From Pseudogymnoascus destructans (taxonomy: Eukaryota > Ascomycota > Leotiomycetes > Thelebolales > Thelebolaceae), in contig NW_020167530.1 in NCBI RefSeq assembly GCF_001641265.1, positions 62,001 to 126,000 of the forward strand: a stretch of DNA of 64,000 nt, given 5' to 3'. The notes beneath the pieces are model-generated. The model saw only the letters and a program-made list of their open reading frames with translations. It was not told the origin of the DNA and did no database searches. How positions within the stretch are numbered: position 1 is the first letter of the stretch; each line of letters opens with the position of its first letter. This document shows positions 1-9,412 of the stretch, one piece after another. The translations under genes and the position numbers were made by a program.

Positions 1-172
1 TAGCATAAACAGATGTAGTAGAAGAGTTTGCAGCAATCGTTGAGTAGTATTGCTTCTGTTGTTGGTGTGATAAGCCAAGATATGTATGGTGACTTGTAGG
101 TTTGAGGAGGAGATTTCTAAGTTTGCTCTTGAGTTTGATAGCAAACTGAGTGCAACGAATGTCAGTATGACA
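1..172 (-). repeat. 3' LTR of gypsy A (partial)
   Basis: Identical to 5794-5965. On the element strand it starts TGTCATACTGACATTCG directly after the polypurine tract. The rest lies left of the window. Confidence 0.93.
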
Positions 173-190
173 TGATCCCCCTTTTAAGGA
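173..190 (-). other. Polypurine tract of gypsy A
   Basis: On the reverse strand this reads CCTTAAAAGGGGGATCA and abuts the 3' LTR, the expected primer site for plus-strand DNA synthesis. The pol stop codon lies inside it, so this element has no spare sequence between pol and the 3' LTR, unlike gypsy B. Confidence 0.8.
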
Positions 191-3100
191 CGTTTGTTGG
201 CTGTCTGCTTGCCCTTTAGCCAGTTGGCTTTCTTAGAAAGAAATTCTAGAATGAGCTTAGATGCATTTTTTAGATTTCTCTTAGGCTCCCAAGTGTTGTC
301 ACTTGTAGGATAGCCTTTCCACTTAACGAGGAAGTAGTCCTGACCTCTAAGTGTCTTTTTGTCAAGGATAGACTCTACTTCATATTCTGGTTGATCCAAG
401 ATCAGAACAGGAGGTGGAGGAGACTGAAGTGGTCTTAAGGAACTTTCTTGTGCCTTAGACAAGAGAGATGCATGGAAGACATTATGGATAGTCCAAGTAG
501 GTGGTAATGCAAGCTCGAAAGCATTCTTGCCAATAGTCCTTGTGATCTTAAAAGGTCCAAGTCTTTTAGTATCAAGTTTGTCTGAAGGTCTAGTAGTTGT
601 GATATGTCTTCTAGACAAAAAGACTTGATCACCAACTTTGAATTGTGGTGCAACCACCCCCCTGTTAAAGGCCTGAGCCTGCTCGTCTTGTGCACGCTGT
701 ATTTGAACCTTGAGATAGTCCTGGAGGCCCTTAAGGTAGATGATTCTTTCAGTAGCAGAAGGGTTTTTGAAATTTTCAGGACAATTCAGTTCTGCCACTT
801 CAAACCTAGGGTGATAACCATAGTTTGCATAGAAAGGTGTCTCTTTTGTGGTGTTAGAGACTGTGTTGTTGTAAGCAAATTCTGCAAGATGGAGAAGATC
901 TGCCCAGTTGTCTTGAGCATAGTTTGTATAAATTCTTAGATATTGTTCAAGTACAGAGTTGACTCTCTCTGTCTGGCCATCTGTTTGAGGGTGATAAGCT
1001 GTAGAGAAGCGTTGTTCCATGTTTAAGAGTTTAGAGAACTCCTTAAAAAAGTTTGAAGTGAAAACTGCTCCCCTATCTGAGATCCAGTGTCCAGGAATTC
1101 CATGATATTTAAAGACCACCTTGAGGAATAGCCACGCAAGTTCAGAAGCTGTGATAGTCTCATTGCAAGGCTCAAAGTGTGCCATTTTTGTGAGCCTTTC
1201 TACCACCACAAGGATAGAGTCATAAGGGGTAGCACCCCCTTTTGGGATAGAAGGAGGCAACTTGACTATAAAGTCAATGGATATGGAGTCCCATGGGCGT
1301 TCTGGTATAGGTAGAGGCTGCAAGAGGCCATAGGGCTTTTGCCGTGTAGGCTTGTTCAAGTTGCAAGTAGTGCAAGAAGATATATAGTCTTGAAGAGTAG
1401 TCCTTAGACTAGGCCAGTAGAACTTTCTTGTTAGAAGTTCATAAGTTTTTGCAAAGCCAAAGTGCCCTGCAGCTGGAGCATCATGGAACTGCTGTAGGAG
1501 GTGTAGCTGTAATTGTTTATCCCTTGGGACATAGATATAGTTCTTGAATAAGAGAAGTCCATGCTGATTTTTTGAGAAATTCTGTAGTCCAACTTTCTCA
1601 AGAGAGGAACCTTTCTTCTGGAGGTATTCCAAAGTTCTTTTCGCAAAGGGATCATGGTTGTAAGCATCTTTGAATGCTTTAAGAAGTGTTGCTGAGGGTG
1701 TATAGTCTTTAAAGGTCTCTGGTTCCTGAGAAGAGGTAATGGGGGCAACTTGGTCTTGAGGGGATAAGTTTACCCCTAAGTCCTCTGTAGTACTAAGGTT
1801 GCTTAAAGATGCTGCTATAAGCTTTGCTGAGTCTAGCAGAGCCTTTGTATTGCTAGTTTTAGCAGAATCTTGGTAGTCATGTCTTCTTGAGAGGAGATCT
1901 GCTCTTTGATTCTTGGCCCCTGAGACATGTTTTATAACAAAGTCAAAACCTCCTAGTTGTTCAGACCACCTTGCTTGTCGTCGATTGAGCTGTTTAGTGG
2001 TTGTAAAGGTCAAGAGATTTGAATGGTCACTGTAAATAGTGATAGGATAGTTTGCCCCTTCAAGGTAGCATCTCCAATGCTTTAGAGAACATACTATGGC
2101 AAGCAGTTCCTTGTCTGTAATGGGATAGTTTTGTTCAGCTGCTGATAGCTTTCTTGAGTAAAATGCCACAGGCTGTAGCTCTTCTTGTTTGTCTTTTGGA
2201 GCTTGGTATAAGATTCCAGAAATGGCAAAATCTGAGGCATCTGTCTCAAGAGTGGCAGGTTTCAAGGGGTTAAAGTGTAGTAACATTTTCCCTTCTTTAA
2301 ATTCTCCTTTAAGAGCATCGAAAGCATCTTGCTGTGTCTTATCCCAGTGATACAAAGTGTCCTTGTGAAGTAATTGAGTAAGGGGTAAAGCCAAGGATGT
2401 ATATCTTGGTATAAACCTCCTGTAATAGTTGGCAAACCCAAGGAAAGACTGAACCTCTTTAATGCTGGAAGGAATAGGCCACGTTTGTACTGCTTTTGTC
2501 TTTTCAGGGTCCATCTGAATGCCTTCTGTTGAAATTCTATGTCCTAAGAAATCAACTTGAGACATATGGAAAAGACATTTCTCAAGTTTGCAAAAGAGTT
2601 GTGCTTGAGATAGCTTCTCTAAGACTTGTCTAACATGTAGAACATGCTCTTGAGTGTCTAAAGAGTATATAAGAATGTCGTCTAAGTAGACAACAACAAA
2701 GATATCCAAGTAAGGTCTTAGAATATCATTCATGAGAGCTTGGAAAGAAGCAGGTGCATTGGCAAGCCCAAAAGGCATTACCTGGTATTCAAAATGACCA
2801 TAGCGTGTTCTGAATGCTGTCTTCCACTCATCACCTTCCTTGATGCGTATCAGGTTATAAGCTCCCCTGAGATCTAACTTGGTAAAGATCCTTGCTGAAG
2901 AGAGCCTATCTATGAGCTCAGGGATAAGGGGTAAAGCATATCTGTTTTTAACAGTGACTGCATTAAGGCCCCTATAATCAACACAGAGACGCAAGGAGCC
3001 ATCTTTCTTCTTGACAAAGAGAATGGGAGCTCCTGCTGGTGAGGAAGAAGGTCTGATAAAGCCAGAACTAAGGTTCTCATCTAGGTATTCTCTGAGAGTT

Positions 3101-4977
3101 TTCAGCTCTAATTCAGATAGAGAGTAGATAGGGCCGTAGGGAGGCATTGAGCCTTCTGCGAGTGGTATCTCATGGTCATAAGGCTGGTGCTTTGGCAGAA
3201 TTGATGCCTTTGCCTTGTCAAAAAGATGTTGGTAGTCTTGGTATGCTAAAGGCAAAATGACCTCCTGAGATGATTTCTCCAAATCTGAAGTAGCTGCTAT
3301 CTCCAGGACAGGTTGGAAAGGTTTAACCCATATCAGAGATGATATATCGTCCATAGTTTGGTCAAAATCCTTGATCTGGGACAAGTTTGAGTCTTGGACC
3401 TGAATAGGGGTAACTGAGGCTTGAAGGGTTTTTTCAGTATTGAGCTCAGGATTTGAGCTAAACCCAAGCGATAAATGCTTCCAATTGATAGTTGGATCAT
3501 GCCTTTGAAGCCATGGAAGACCTAGGATGACTGGGTACTTCATTGGTATAACATCTAAAGAGATGGTGTCTGAAAATGTTGATTTTCCTAGGGGAATCTC
3601 AAGTTTGAGTACTGGGGTGTTGCAGGTAATGGAACCTGAACTGATAGGAGTTCCATCAATGACTCGGAGCAACTCTGGAGTGCGTTTGGGAATTGTAGGT
3701 AACTGGTGTGTCAAGATGAGGTCTTGAGATATAAAGTTGCCTGTTGCCCCTGAGTCTATCATAGCCCTTGTAGACAACACCTGTTGTTTGAAATGGAGTT
3801 GAATAGGGATTAACAGGTGTGTGAGACTCTGAGAAAGCACCATCGACACATCTTTGTTGTCTAGGGGAGAAGTTATAGTCTCAGTTGAAGTTGTGCCTGC
3901 TAGGGATTTTTCAAGTTTTTCAGGAATAGCAGTTGTGACTGTGTCTGAGGCTGCTATATGTTTTGAATCAGCACTCCCCCGTGCTGAATAGCACTCCTGA
4001 ATTCTGTGTCCCCCTTTGCCACAGTATAAACAAAGGTTGTTGTCCATTCTGTGTTTTCTTTCTTGAGGGGTAAGTTTACCCCTTTTCAGTTTTTGAGGGC
4101 TTCTTGTAGGCTGAGGTGCTGGATTTGCTGTAGATCTCTTTATAGAGGCGTCTAAGTCCATAGGTTCAGGTGCTGAGTCCTTAGCAGTTGGTGTAGAGGT
4201 GTAATTGTTGAAATTTCTTGTTGGATGCCAGTCTTGGTTCTTCTCCTTTCTTCTTTCAAAAAGCCTATCATCAAGTCTGACAGCTTTCTCTATAAGCGTT
4301 TGAAGTGTTGTAGGGCGTTCTTCTTTGCTGAGTTCATCCTTAATAGAGCTCTTGAGCCCTTGGTAGTAAGTGAAGACTAAGGCTTCTTCATTCCAAGTCA
4401 AGTGAGAAGTGATTCTCCTAAATTCTGTTGTATACTGAGCAGCAGAGGTCTTTTGACATAGCTTCTGTAGCTCTCTTTCTGCTGTAGCAGTTTCGTTGAT
4501 GTCTCCAAAGGTCCTGGTAAGTTCCTCTTGAAACTGGTCATAAGAGGTAATCAAAGGTGTAGTGGTATTTTGGTTGTTGCCACTAAGTCTTCTAAGATAT
4601 GGCTCAAAGAAGTTGAATGCAGATCCACGGAGGTAGCTGGCAGCGAAATAGATCTTCTGAATGTCCGAGGTGAACTGATGAGGCCTGAGGGTGAAGTAGA
4701 TGTCCAGTTGCATAAGGAATCCCTTCAACTTCCTCCTGTCTCCATGGTATAAATCTGGTGTTTGCACTTTAGGAAGTGCACCTGGGGTACTCGAAATAGC
4801 CAGAGGAGCTGTGGGAAGCTCTGTATGATGTGTCTGAGTTGAAGATTGTGTTGCTGAAGTGTTGGCTTGAAAGGTGTTTTCCAAATTCTCAAGTTTGTTT
4901 GCTATAGTTTGTATAAAGGCAAACAGTTGTTGCATCTGCTGTTCAGCAGTAGTTGTAGGAGCTTGGTCGTCCTCCAT
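184..4977 (-). CDS. Gag-pol polyprotein of gypsy A, 1597 aa, chromodomain-bearing
   Basis: A single uninterrupted ORF encodes all retrotransposition functions. In order: capsid-like gag (about 1-300); CCHC zinc knuckle CLYCGKGGHRIQEC (about 315-328); aspartic protease with IDSGATGNF (about 405-413); reverse transcriptase with YLDDILIYS (about 761-769); RNase H; integrase with an HHCC finger ending CTTCNLNK (about 1205), its DDE core, and a C-terminal chromodomain (about 1530-1580, FLVKWKGYPTSDNTWEP). The domain order RT-RNaseH-INT-chromodomain defines a Ty3/gypsy chromovirus; such chromodomains are known to steer integration to marked chromatin. Gag and pol share one frame, unlike gypsy B. 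The start ATG lies 52 nt after the 5' LTR. No break seen. Confidence 0.96.
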   Translation of the reverse strand: MEDDQAPTTTAEQQMQQLFAFIQTIANKLENLENTFQANTSATQSSTQTHHTELPTAPLAISSTPGALPKVQTPDLYHGDRRKLKGFLMQLDIYFTLRPHQFTSDIQKIYFAASYLRGSAFNFFEPYLRRLSGNNQNTTTPLITSYDQFQEELTRTFGDINETATAERELQKLCQKTSAAQYTTEFRRITSHLTWNEEALVFTYYQGLKSSIKDELSKEERPTTLQTLIEKAVRLDDRLFERRKEKNQDWHPTRNFNNYTSTPTAKDSAPEPMDLDASIKRSTANPAPQPTRSPQKLKRGKLTPQERKHRMDNNLCLYCGKGGHRIQECYSARGSADSKHIAASDTVTTAIPEKLEKSLAGTTSTETITSPLDNKDVSMVLSQSLTHLLIPIQLHFKQQVLSTRAMIDSGATGNFISQDLILTHQLPTIPKRTPELLRVIDGTPISSGSITCNTPVLKLEIPLGKSTFSDTISLDVIPMKYPVILGLPWLQRHDPTINWKHLSLGFSSNPELNTEKTLQASVTPIQVQDSNLSQIKDFDQTMDDISSLIWVKPFQPVLEIAATSDLEKSSQEVILPLAYQDYQHLFDKAKASILPKHQPYDHEIPLAEGSMPPYGPIYSLSELELKTLREYLDENLSSGFIRPSSSPAGAPILFVKKKDGSLRLCVDYRGLNAVTVKNRYALPLIPELIDRLSSARIFTKLDLRGAYNLIRIKEGDEWKTAFRTRYGHFEYQVMPFGLANAPASFQALMNDILRPYLDIFVVVYLDDILIYSLDTQEHVLHVRQVLEKLSQAQLFCKLEKCLFHMSQVDFLGHRISTEGIQMDPEKTKAVQTWPIPSSIKEVQSFLGFANYYRRFIPRYTSLALPLTQLLHKDTLYHWDKTQQDAFDALKGEFKEGKMLLHFNPLKPATLETDASDFAISGILYQAPKDKQEELQPVAFYSRKLSAAEQNYPITDKELLAIVCSLKHWRCYLEGANYPITIYSDHSNLLTFTTTKQLNRRQARWSEQLGGFDFVIKHVSGAKNQRADLLSRRHDYQDSAKTSNTKALLDSAKLIAASLSNLSTTEDLGVNLSPQDQVAPITSSQEPETFKDYTPSATLLKAFKDAYNHDPFAKRTLEYLQKKGSSLEKVGLQNFSKNQHGLLLFKNYIYVPRDKQLQLHLLQQFHDAPAAGHFGFAKTYELLTRKFYWPSLRTTLQDYISSCTTCNLNKPTRQKPYGLLQPLPIPERPWDSISIDFIVKLPPSIPKGGATPYDSILVVVERLTKMAHFEPCNETITASELAWLFLKVVFKYHGIPGHWISDRGAVFTSNFFKEFSKLLNMEQRFSTAYHPQTDGQTERVNSVLEQYLRIYTNYAQDNWADLLHLAEFAYNNTVSNTTKETPFYANYGYHPRFEVAELNCPENFKNPSATERIIYLKGLQDYLKVQIQRAQDEQAQAFNRGVVAPQFKVGDQVFLSRRHITTTRPSDKLDTKRLGPFKITRTIGKNAFELALPPTWTIHNVFHASLLSKAQESSLRPLQSPPPPVLILDQPEYEVESILDKKTLRGQDYFLVKWKGYPTSDNTWEPKRNLKNASKLILEFLSKKANWLKGKQTANKRP

Positions 4978-5029
4978 TGTAGTATCGAAGTGCTGCTATA
5001 GAAATAGTTGAAGCTTGAAGCAGGCAAGG

Positions 5030-5965
5030 TGTAATGGTGGGTGCACCAGATATGAGAATCTAGCCACCCAAGGAAGGGATGAATTTACTAAGACAACACA
5101 CTGTCTTAGGAAACAGAGCCAAAGGGTTGTAGCTTAGACTATTCCACAACGCAGCAATCAGGTGTATGATGTGGTGAAGTGGTTTAGACAAGTTGCAACA
5201 AATGTTGAGTCTGAGAACTCAGGGGTAAGTCAGAGGTTAACACCTCACTGACTTTTCAGAAACAAGGAGTAACAAGATGAATGCTTGGAAGCTTGGAAAA
5301 GACGTGGAAGTATGTGATAGTCGATTTACTGTATTGTCTGCTTGCCCTTTCTTAAGGAAAGGGCAATCCTATTTATGCCAAAGGAGTGTAGTTCTCTCAT
5401 TTTCCATGACTTTCCATGACTAACCAGGCTTGGTAAATGTATTAGAAATCAAGTGCGACCCACAACTAGCTTGCTAATCATGTAGTGAACGTAAGAGAAT
5501 CCCATAGAACCATCTCTTGGGTTCCTAGCCTATAGGAAGTGAAAAGGAGGTCCAAGGTCAGAGTACCTATAGATAAATTATGTCATAACTTAACCAATCT
5601 TGTGGGTAACTAAGGAGCGATGACGTGTAATGAATCATAGAGGGTTGTAGAAGCTTCTAGAGCTATCGTTCATGTTCCTAGGCCTCTAGTTGGTAGAGAT
5701 ATGCCATGTGGTAGTATTGGCCCACCCCCTTAAGGAGGAGATTTTCTTAATAACTTGTTCAATGAGTGTCCAAATGATATGCCGTGATGTATGTAGCATA
5801 AACAGATGTAGTAGAAGAGTTTGCAGCAATCGTTGAGTAGTATTGCTTCTGTTGTTGGTGTGATAAGCCAAGATATGTATGGTGACTTGTAGGTTTGAGG
5901 AGGAGATTTCTAAGTTTGCTCTTGAGTTTGATAGCAAACTGAGTGCAACGAATGTCAGTATGACA
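5030..5965 (-). repeat. 5' LTR of gypsy A, 936 bp
   Basis: It runs from TGTAATGGTG to TATGACA on the + strand (TG...CA ends). The same 936-bp unit occurs as a solo LTR at 24880-25815 and, in the other orientation, at 36726-37661. The leader after it on the element strand begins CCTTGCCTGCTTCAAGC; I could not match this to a particular tRNA primer. Confidence 0.93.
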
Positions 5966-6687
5966 ATGTTGGGTGCTTTAGTGTTCTTAAACGCATGTAT
6001 GGGCGTCAAATTGAGACCTTTATTAAGGCTCATATAAACCATATTACAAAGGTTGAGTTTTTTATAGCTTTCCACGCAGCTTATAACCAGTCAATAACAA
6101 CTCAAAACGCCAAAGCTGGATTTCGCGGACCTGGTTTAGTGCCCTTTGATCTGCAAGTAATTATTTCAAAGCTAGACGTCAAGTTGCGGACTCCTACACC
6201 TACAGGACCCCCCTCTATAGATGCTGATCCTTGGGTTTTTGAAACGCCTCACAACCCAATAGATGCTCTCTCACAGACTACTCTAGTTAAAAATCGCATT
6301 GCACGGCACCAAGGAAGCTCGCCAACCCCCATTTTTGCTACTGTTACTGCATTAGCTAAAGGGACAGAGATTTTGGCACATGAAATGACTTTATTGTCAG
6401 CTGAAGTCCGCACCCTTCGAGCAGCAAACGAAGCTCTTAGCAAACGCCGGAGGGCTAAAAAGTCTCGTGTCCATCAAGGGTGTGCACTTTCTGTAGGGGA
6501 TGCACATGATGATTTGTCCCAAAGGGCAGTTACGGAGCAAATAAATCGCGAGAAGCGCTCTGGAGGGGTTGGTAGGAATGAGGGGCAACCAGGTGTACGA
6601 CATTGTGGCACTTGCGGGGGGGCTGGCCATAATGCACGAACTTGTCAGGAGGTCATAGAAGTACTTAGCTCATCAGATTCTGAATAG
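5966..6687 (+). pseudogene. P1 pogo-type transposase, C-terminal fragment
   Basis: Encodes the last part of the DDE transposase from the third catalytic aspartate region (DVGCF, split by the LTR) to the C-terminal zinc knuckle CGTCGGAGHNARTC and an acidic tail. The open part reads without stops and is nearly identical to the copy at 18227-19882. It lacks the DNA-binding domains and first two catalytic acids, so it cannot make an active enzyme alone. Confidence 0.9.
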
Positions 6688-6792
6688 TTTTAGTTTTAAT
6701 ACATGTTGTGGTTGTTTAATTATACCTTACAGTGGTGGGTATAAAAAAGTTTCACGACTCGGTGACATTCACGACTCGGTGTACAACCACGT
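5966..6792 (+). mobile_element. 3' half of a P1-family pogo/Fot1-type transposon
   Basis: Sequence starting ATGTTGGGTGCTTTAG continues a transposase gene that is whole at 18129-19987. The end is the family terminal inverted repeat (CGACTCGGTGTACAACCACGT) followed by a TA target dinucleotide at 6793-6794. The 5' half must lie left of the window, beyond gypsy A. The transposon end is 138 bp upstream of the TAD2 start codon, so it now forms part of that promoter region. Confidence 0.9.
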
Positions 6793-6930
6793 TAGTCATG
6801 ATTATTATGATTATTTGTGCTAACCCTGACGTTGAATAATTTTGCTAACCCTGACTGTTGAGGTGGTACGTAGTTGGTTTTAAATCTACTTGAAATAATA
6901 TTCTCGCTAGAATATTAATACACTTTCTCC

Positions 6931-7788
6931 ATGAAGAGGAAAACAATTAGTGAAGAGACTGGGAAAACAAAAATGGACGCTCCTGCCAATATTGATGGCA
7001 GTGAGCATCCTGCTAACCCGCTTCCCAACCCTCCTGAGACCTTTCCTCCAAAGGAGCGGCCTCTCCATGAAGGTTTTATGCGGGAAGCGTTGGCAATGGT
7101 ATGTCCCATCTTCTTATATTGTCAAATTAGACCCCACTAAAGCCTCTATACTCACCAAACACAGGCGCAACTTGCCCTCGACACAGACGAGACCCCTGTC
7201 GGCTGTGTCTTTGTGCACAATGGGGCTGTCGTCGCCCGCGGCATGAACGCCACCAACCGCACCCTCAACGGCACACGCCACGCCGAATTCATCGCCATTG
7301 CCTCGCTCCTTTCACCGACGCCCCTCCCAGCGTCAACCTCCCCAAACGACCTACCCCACTTTGATCCCTCAGGGCCGGCCTACACTGCCGATGTTCTCCT
7401 AGAATGTGATCTTTATGTCACGGTTGAACCGTGCGTCATGTGCGCCTCCTTGCTCCGGCAGTTCGGGATCAGGAAGGTCTATTTTGGCGCTGCGAACGAC
7501 CGCTTTGGAGGGACAGGCGGTGTGTTGAGTATTCATGACTGTGAAGCAGTAGACCCGGCGTACGAGGTCAGTGGAGGCTGGCTGAGGGAAGAGGCGATAA
7601 TGATGCTGCGGCGGTTTTACGTACAGGAGAATGGGAAAGGTGAGATTCCACTAGAATTGTTTGGCAGGTTTTTCTGAAGACATGTGCCCTAACTGATTAT
7701 AGCACCTGCGCCGAGACCGAAGAAGGAGAGAGTTTTGAATCTTGAAGTAGAACCGTTGGTTAAGCCAACTGCTGATAGTGCGAGTTAA
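6931..7788 (+). CDS. TAD2: tRNA-specific adenosine-34 deaminase, catalytic subunit (Tad2/ADAT2-like), 242 aa
   Basis: Three exons: 6931-7098, 7165-7639, 7703-7788 (GTATGT and GTGAGA donors, phases consistent). The family converts A34 to inosine at the wobble position of several tRNAs, acting with Tad3 in nucleus and cytoplasm. The cytidine-deaminase zinc site is complete: H95-A-E97 (proton-shuttling glutamate) and P145-C146-V-M-C149. The extra loop between these motifs is about 20 residues longer than in the yeast enzyme. The ATG at 6931 was chosen as first in frame; a later one at 6976 is possible, because residues 1-40 are not conserved. Neighbour: a pogo transposon ends 138 bp upstream. 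The downstream gene on the opposite strand converges. Confidence 0.9.
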
Positions 7789-8270
7789 ATTTTGGGAATA
7801 GGGTCTTTTGTGGCACAGCACTGAAGAGGTGGACGGACGAAGTACATGTATATCACGAAGAATTTACGTAGATTTAGGCAAGGAAGGTAACTTTACAATT
7901 GTTTTGTAGAAGATGCTGAACAGTCCTGAGCAATGAAGCGAGCTAAACTTGCCGCTGGCTCCATCAAAAGTGGCTGTATGAATCCTCAGAGAGCCACATT
8001 CCCATCAGTAGCTTTGCCGGCTAACAACAATACCCACCATGCATACGTTTCGTGTATTTGGGATGGGTGCCTCGACTGACAACAAGAAGTGCCGCAGCAT
8101 TGGAACCAACGGAATTGCTGACCCACCGTAACACTCAAAGAGATGGATGATATCGTAGTGACATCAAGACATATCAATCACTCATATGGCGGACGTAATA
8201 TAACAGTGTCTAGAAATCTCATTGGATATGTACAACTTCACTCCATTTTCCCAAAATAATTATGGACACA
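7789..8270. other. Convergent intergenic region
   Basis: 3' flanks of TAD2 (+) and the complex I subunit gene (-). No ORF with family resemblance, no repeat shared with the rest of the window, no RNA gene recognised. Confidence 0.6.
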
Positions 8271-9015
8271 TCAGATCCCGCCTGCCTTTCCCAAACGCTC
8301 GGCCTCCAATTCCCTCTCGGCTTGCTGATAGTATTTCGCGGTATCCACACCGTGCTGGTTGTGGTTCACAAAGTTGAACCATGGCATGACGTGCAGAAAC
8401 ACGCCAGAGTACCGCGAGTTCCTGGATGCAACGCCCTGCATGTATGGAGTAAGTGAGCTCTCGCCGTAGAGGGACTCGCCTTTCTTGACTTTCGAAACCA
8501 TCTCCGTCATGTCCCTCTCGATCTCACGGGAGTTCTCGCTGAAGCCGTAGAAGCGAACTGTATTGACAAATGTTAGCAGATGAGCGCGACCTAGACACAA
8601 CCGGGCGGGAACATACGAATGGAGCGCTGGTACATCGTGAGGAAACCAGCGGTAAGCCCAACAAACCCAGCCAGGCGCATAACCGGCGCAAAACCACTTT
8701 TGCCGACGTACGATGGGGCAATTTTCTCCCATGTGAGCATCAGGCCGGGCCCGGCAGCGGCGACCACAGCTCCCGTGGCATAATCCGACGGGCGAGTGTA
8801 GGCCAATACACGCTTGACATGTCTGTTCTAGTTAGTATCGCACTGTTATCTGGCAGAGGCCTGTTGGTTGTTGTGGTACGTACGGATCAGAGTCGATGAG
8901 CTGTAATTGCCGGGTTAGCAGGATTCTCGAAGCAAGAGGGGCCATGGAGACATACAGGATAGGCAGTGTTGACTTTCTTCGCTGGCACGAACGGCCGCTG
9001 CTCGACGTTCGACAT
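8271..9015 (-). CDS. NADH:ubiquinone oxidoreductase (complex I) 21 kDa subunit, 189 aa
   Basis: Four exons on the reverse strand: 9015-8956, 8900-8884 (only 17 nt), 8822-8617, 8557-8271. All junctions keep frame: 60, 17, 206 and 287 nt. The product starts MSNVEQRPFVPAKKVNTAYP and continues LIDSDPHVKRVLAYTRPSDY, the pattern of the fungal complex I 21 kDa accessory subunit (N-terminal and C-terminal NADH-u_ox domains). One hydrophobic stretch (about residues 38-85) and a charged C-terminal half fit a supernumerary inner-membrane subunit. It shares a short divergent promoter with the nucleoporin gene. Function in electron transport is inferred from family only. Confidence 0.85.
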
Positions 9016-9412
9016 TGTGAAGGCGCAATGGTGGACAATTTCGTGTGGAAGTGCTCGTGGCGAGGTTGACATGGAGTCGAAGAACTGATCGCTTGTGATT
9101 GGCGGAGCTTGCGCCAAGCAATTTTTGGGATCGGGAGAACTGCAAGTTAGCTTCAAAATGTTAGGAAGCGCCCTTGGAGAGCACCAGACGACCACTTTTG
9201 CGCCGCCTGTTTTATTTGTATTGTGCTTGCAAGATTTCTCAAGGTTGCGTCGATATTTCTACTATTACGCGCTGGATCCTGCGGGTGAGACGAAGCAAAA
9301 ATCTTCTGTGAGCCGTACAGAAGCACTACAAGTAAACAAAGGCACGCGCAGCCCTGCCTGCTTCAAACCGTCTCCTATCAATCCCCGGACAACATCGACC
9401 TAATCTATCACG
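9016..9412. promoter_or_regulatory. Divergent promoter: complex I subunit (-) / nucleoporin (+)
   Basis: 397 bp separate the two start codons, so both 5' UTRs and promoters must lie here. No clear TATA box seen. Confidence 0.6.

Larger units (their letters stand above)
1..5965 (-). mobile_element. Ty3/gypsy chromovirus LTR retrotransposon, family A (3' LTR cut by window start)
   Basis: The element lies on the reverse strand: 5' LTR at 5030-5965, one gag-pol ORF at 184-4977, polypurine tract at 173-190 and the inner 172 bp of the 3' LTR at the window edge. LTRs begin TGTCATACTG and end CACCATTACA on the element strand. The visible 172 bp of the 3' LTR match the 5' LTR base for base, and the ORF has no stop or frameshift, so insertion looks recent and the element may be competent. 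It interrupts a P1 pogo-type transposase gene. The base run right of the LTR (ATGTT) continues that gene, and the matching left target copy lies outside the window. Confidence 0.95.

Noticed and set aside
604..939. Forward-strand ORF of 111 codons over gypsy A
   Set aside because: Lies in the antisense of the gag-pol integrase region, has no family pattern, and follows codon structure of the other strand.
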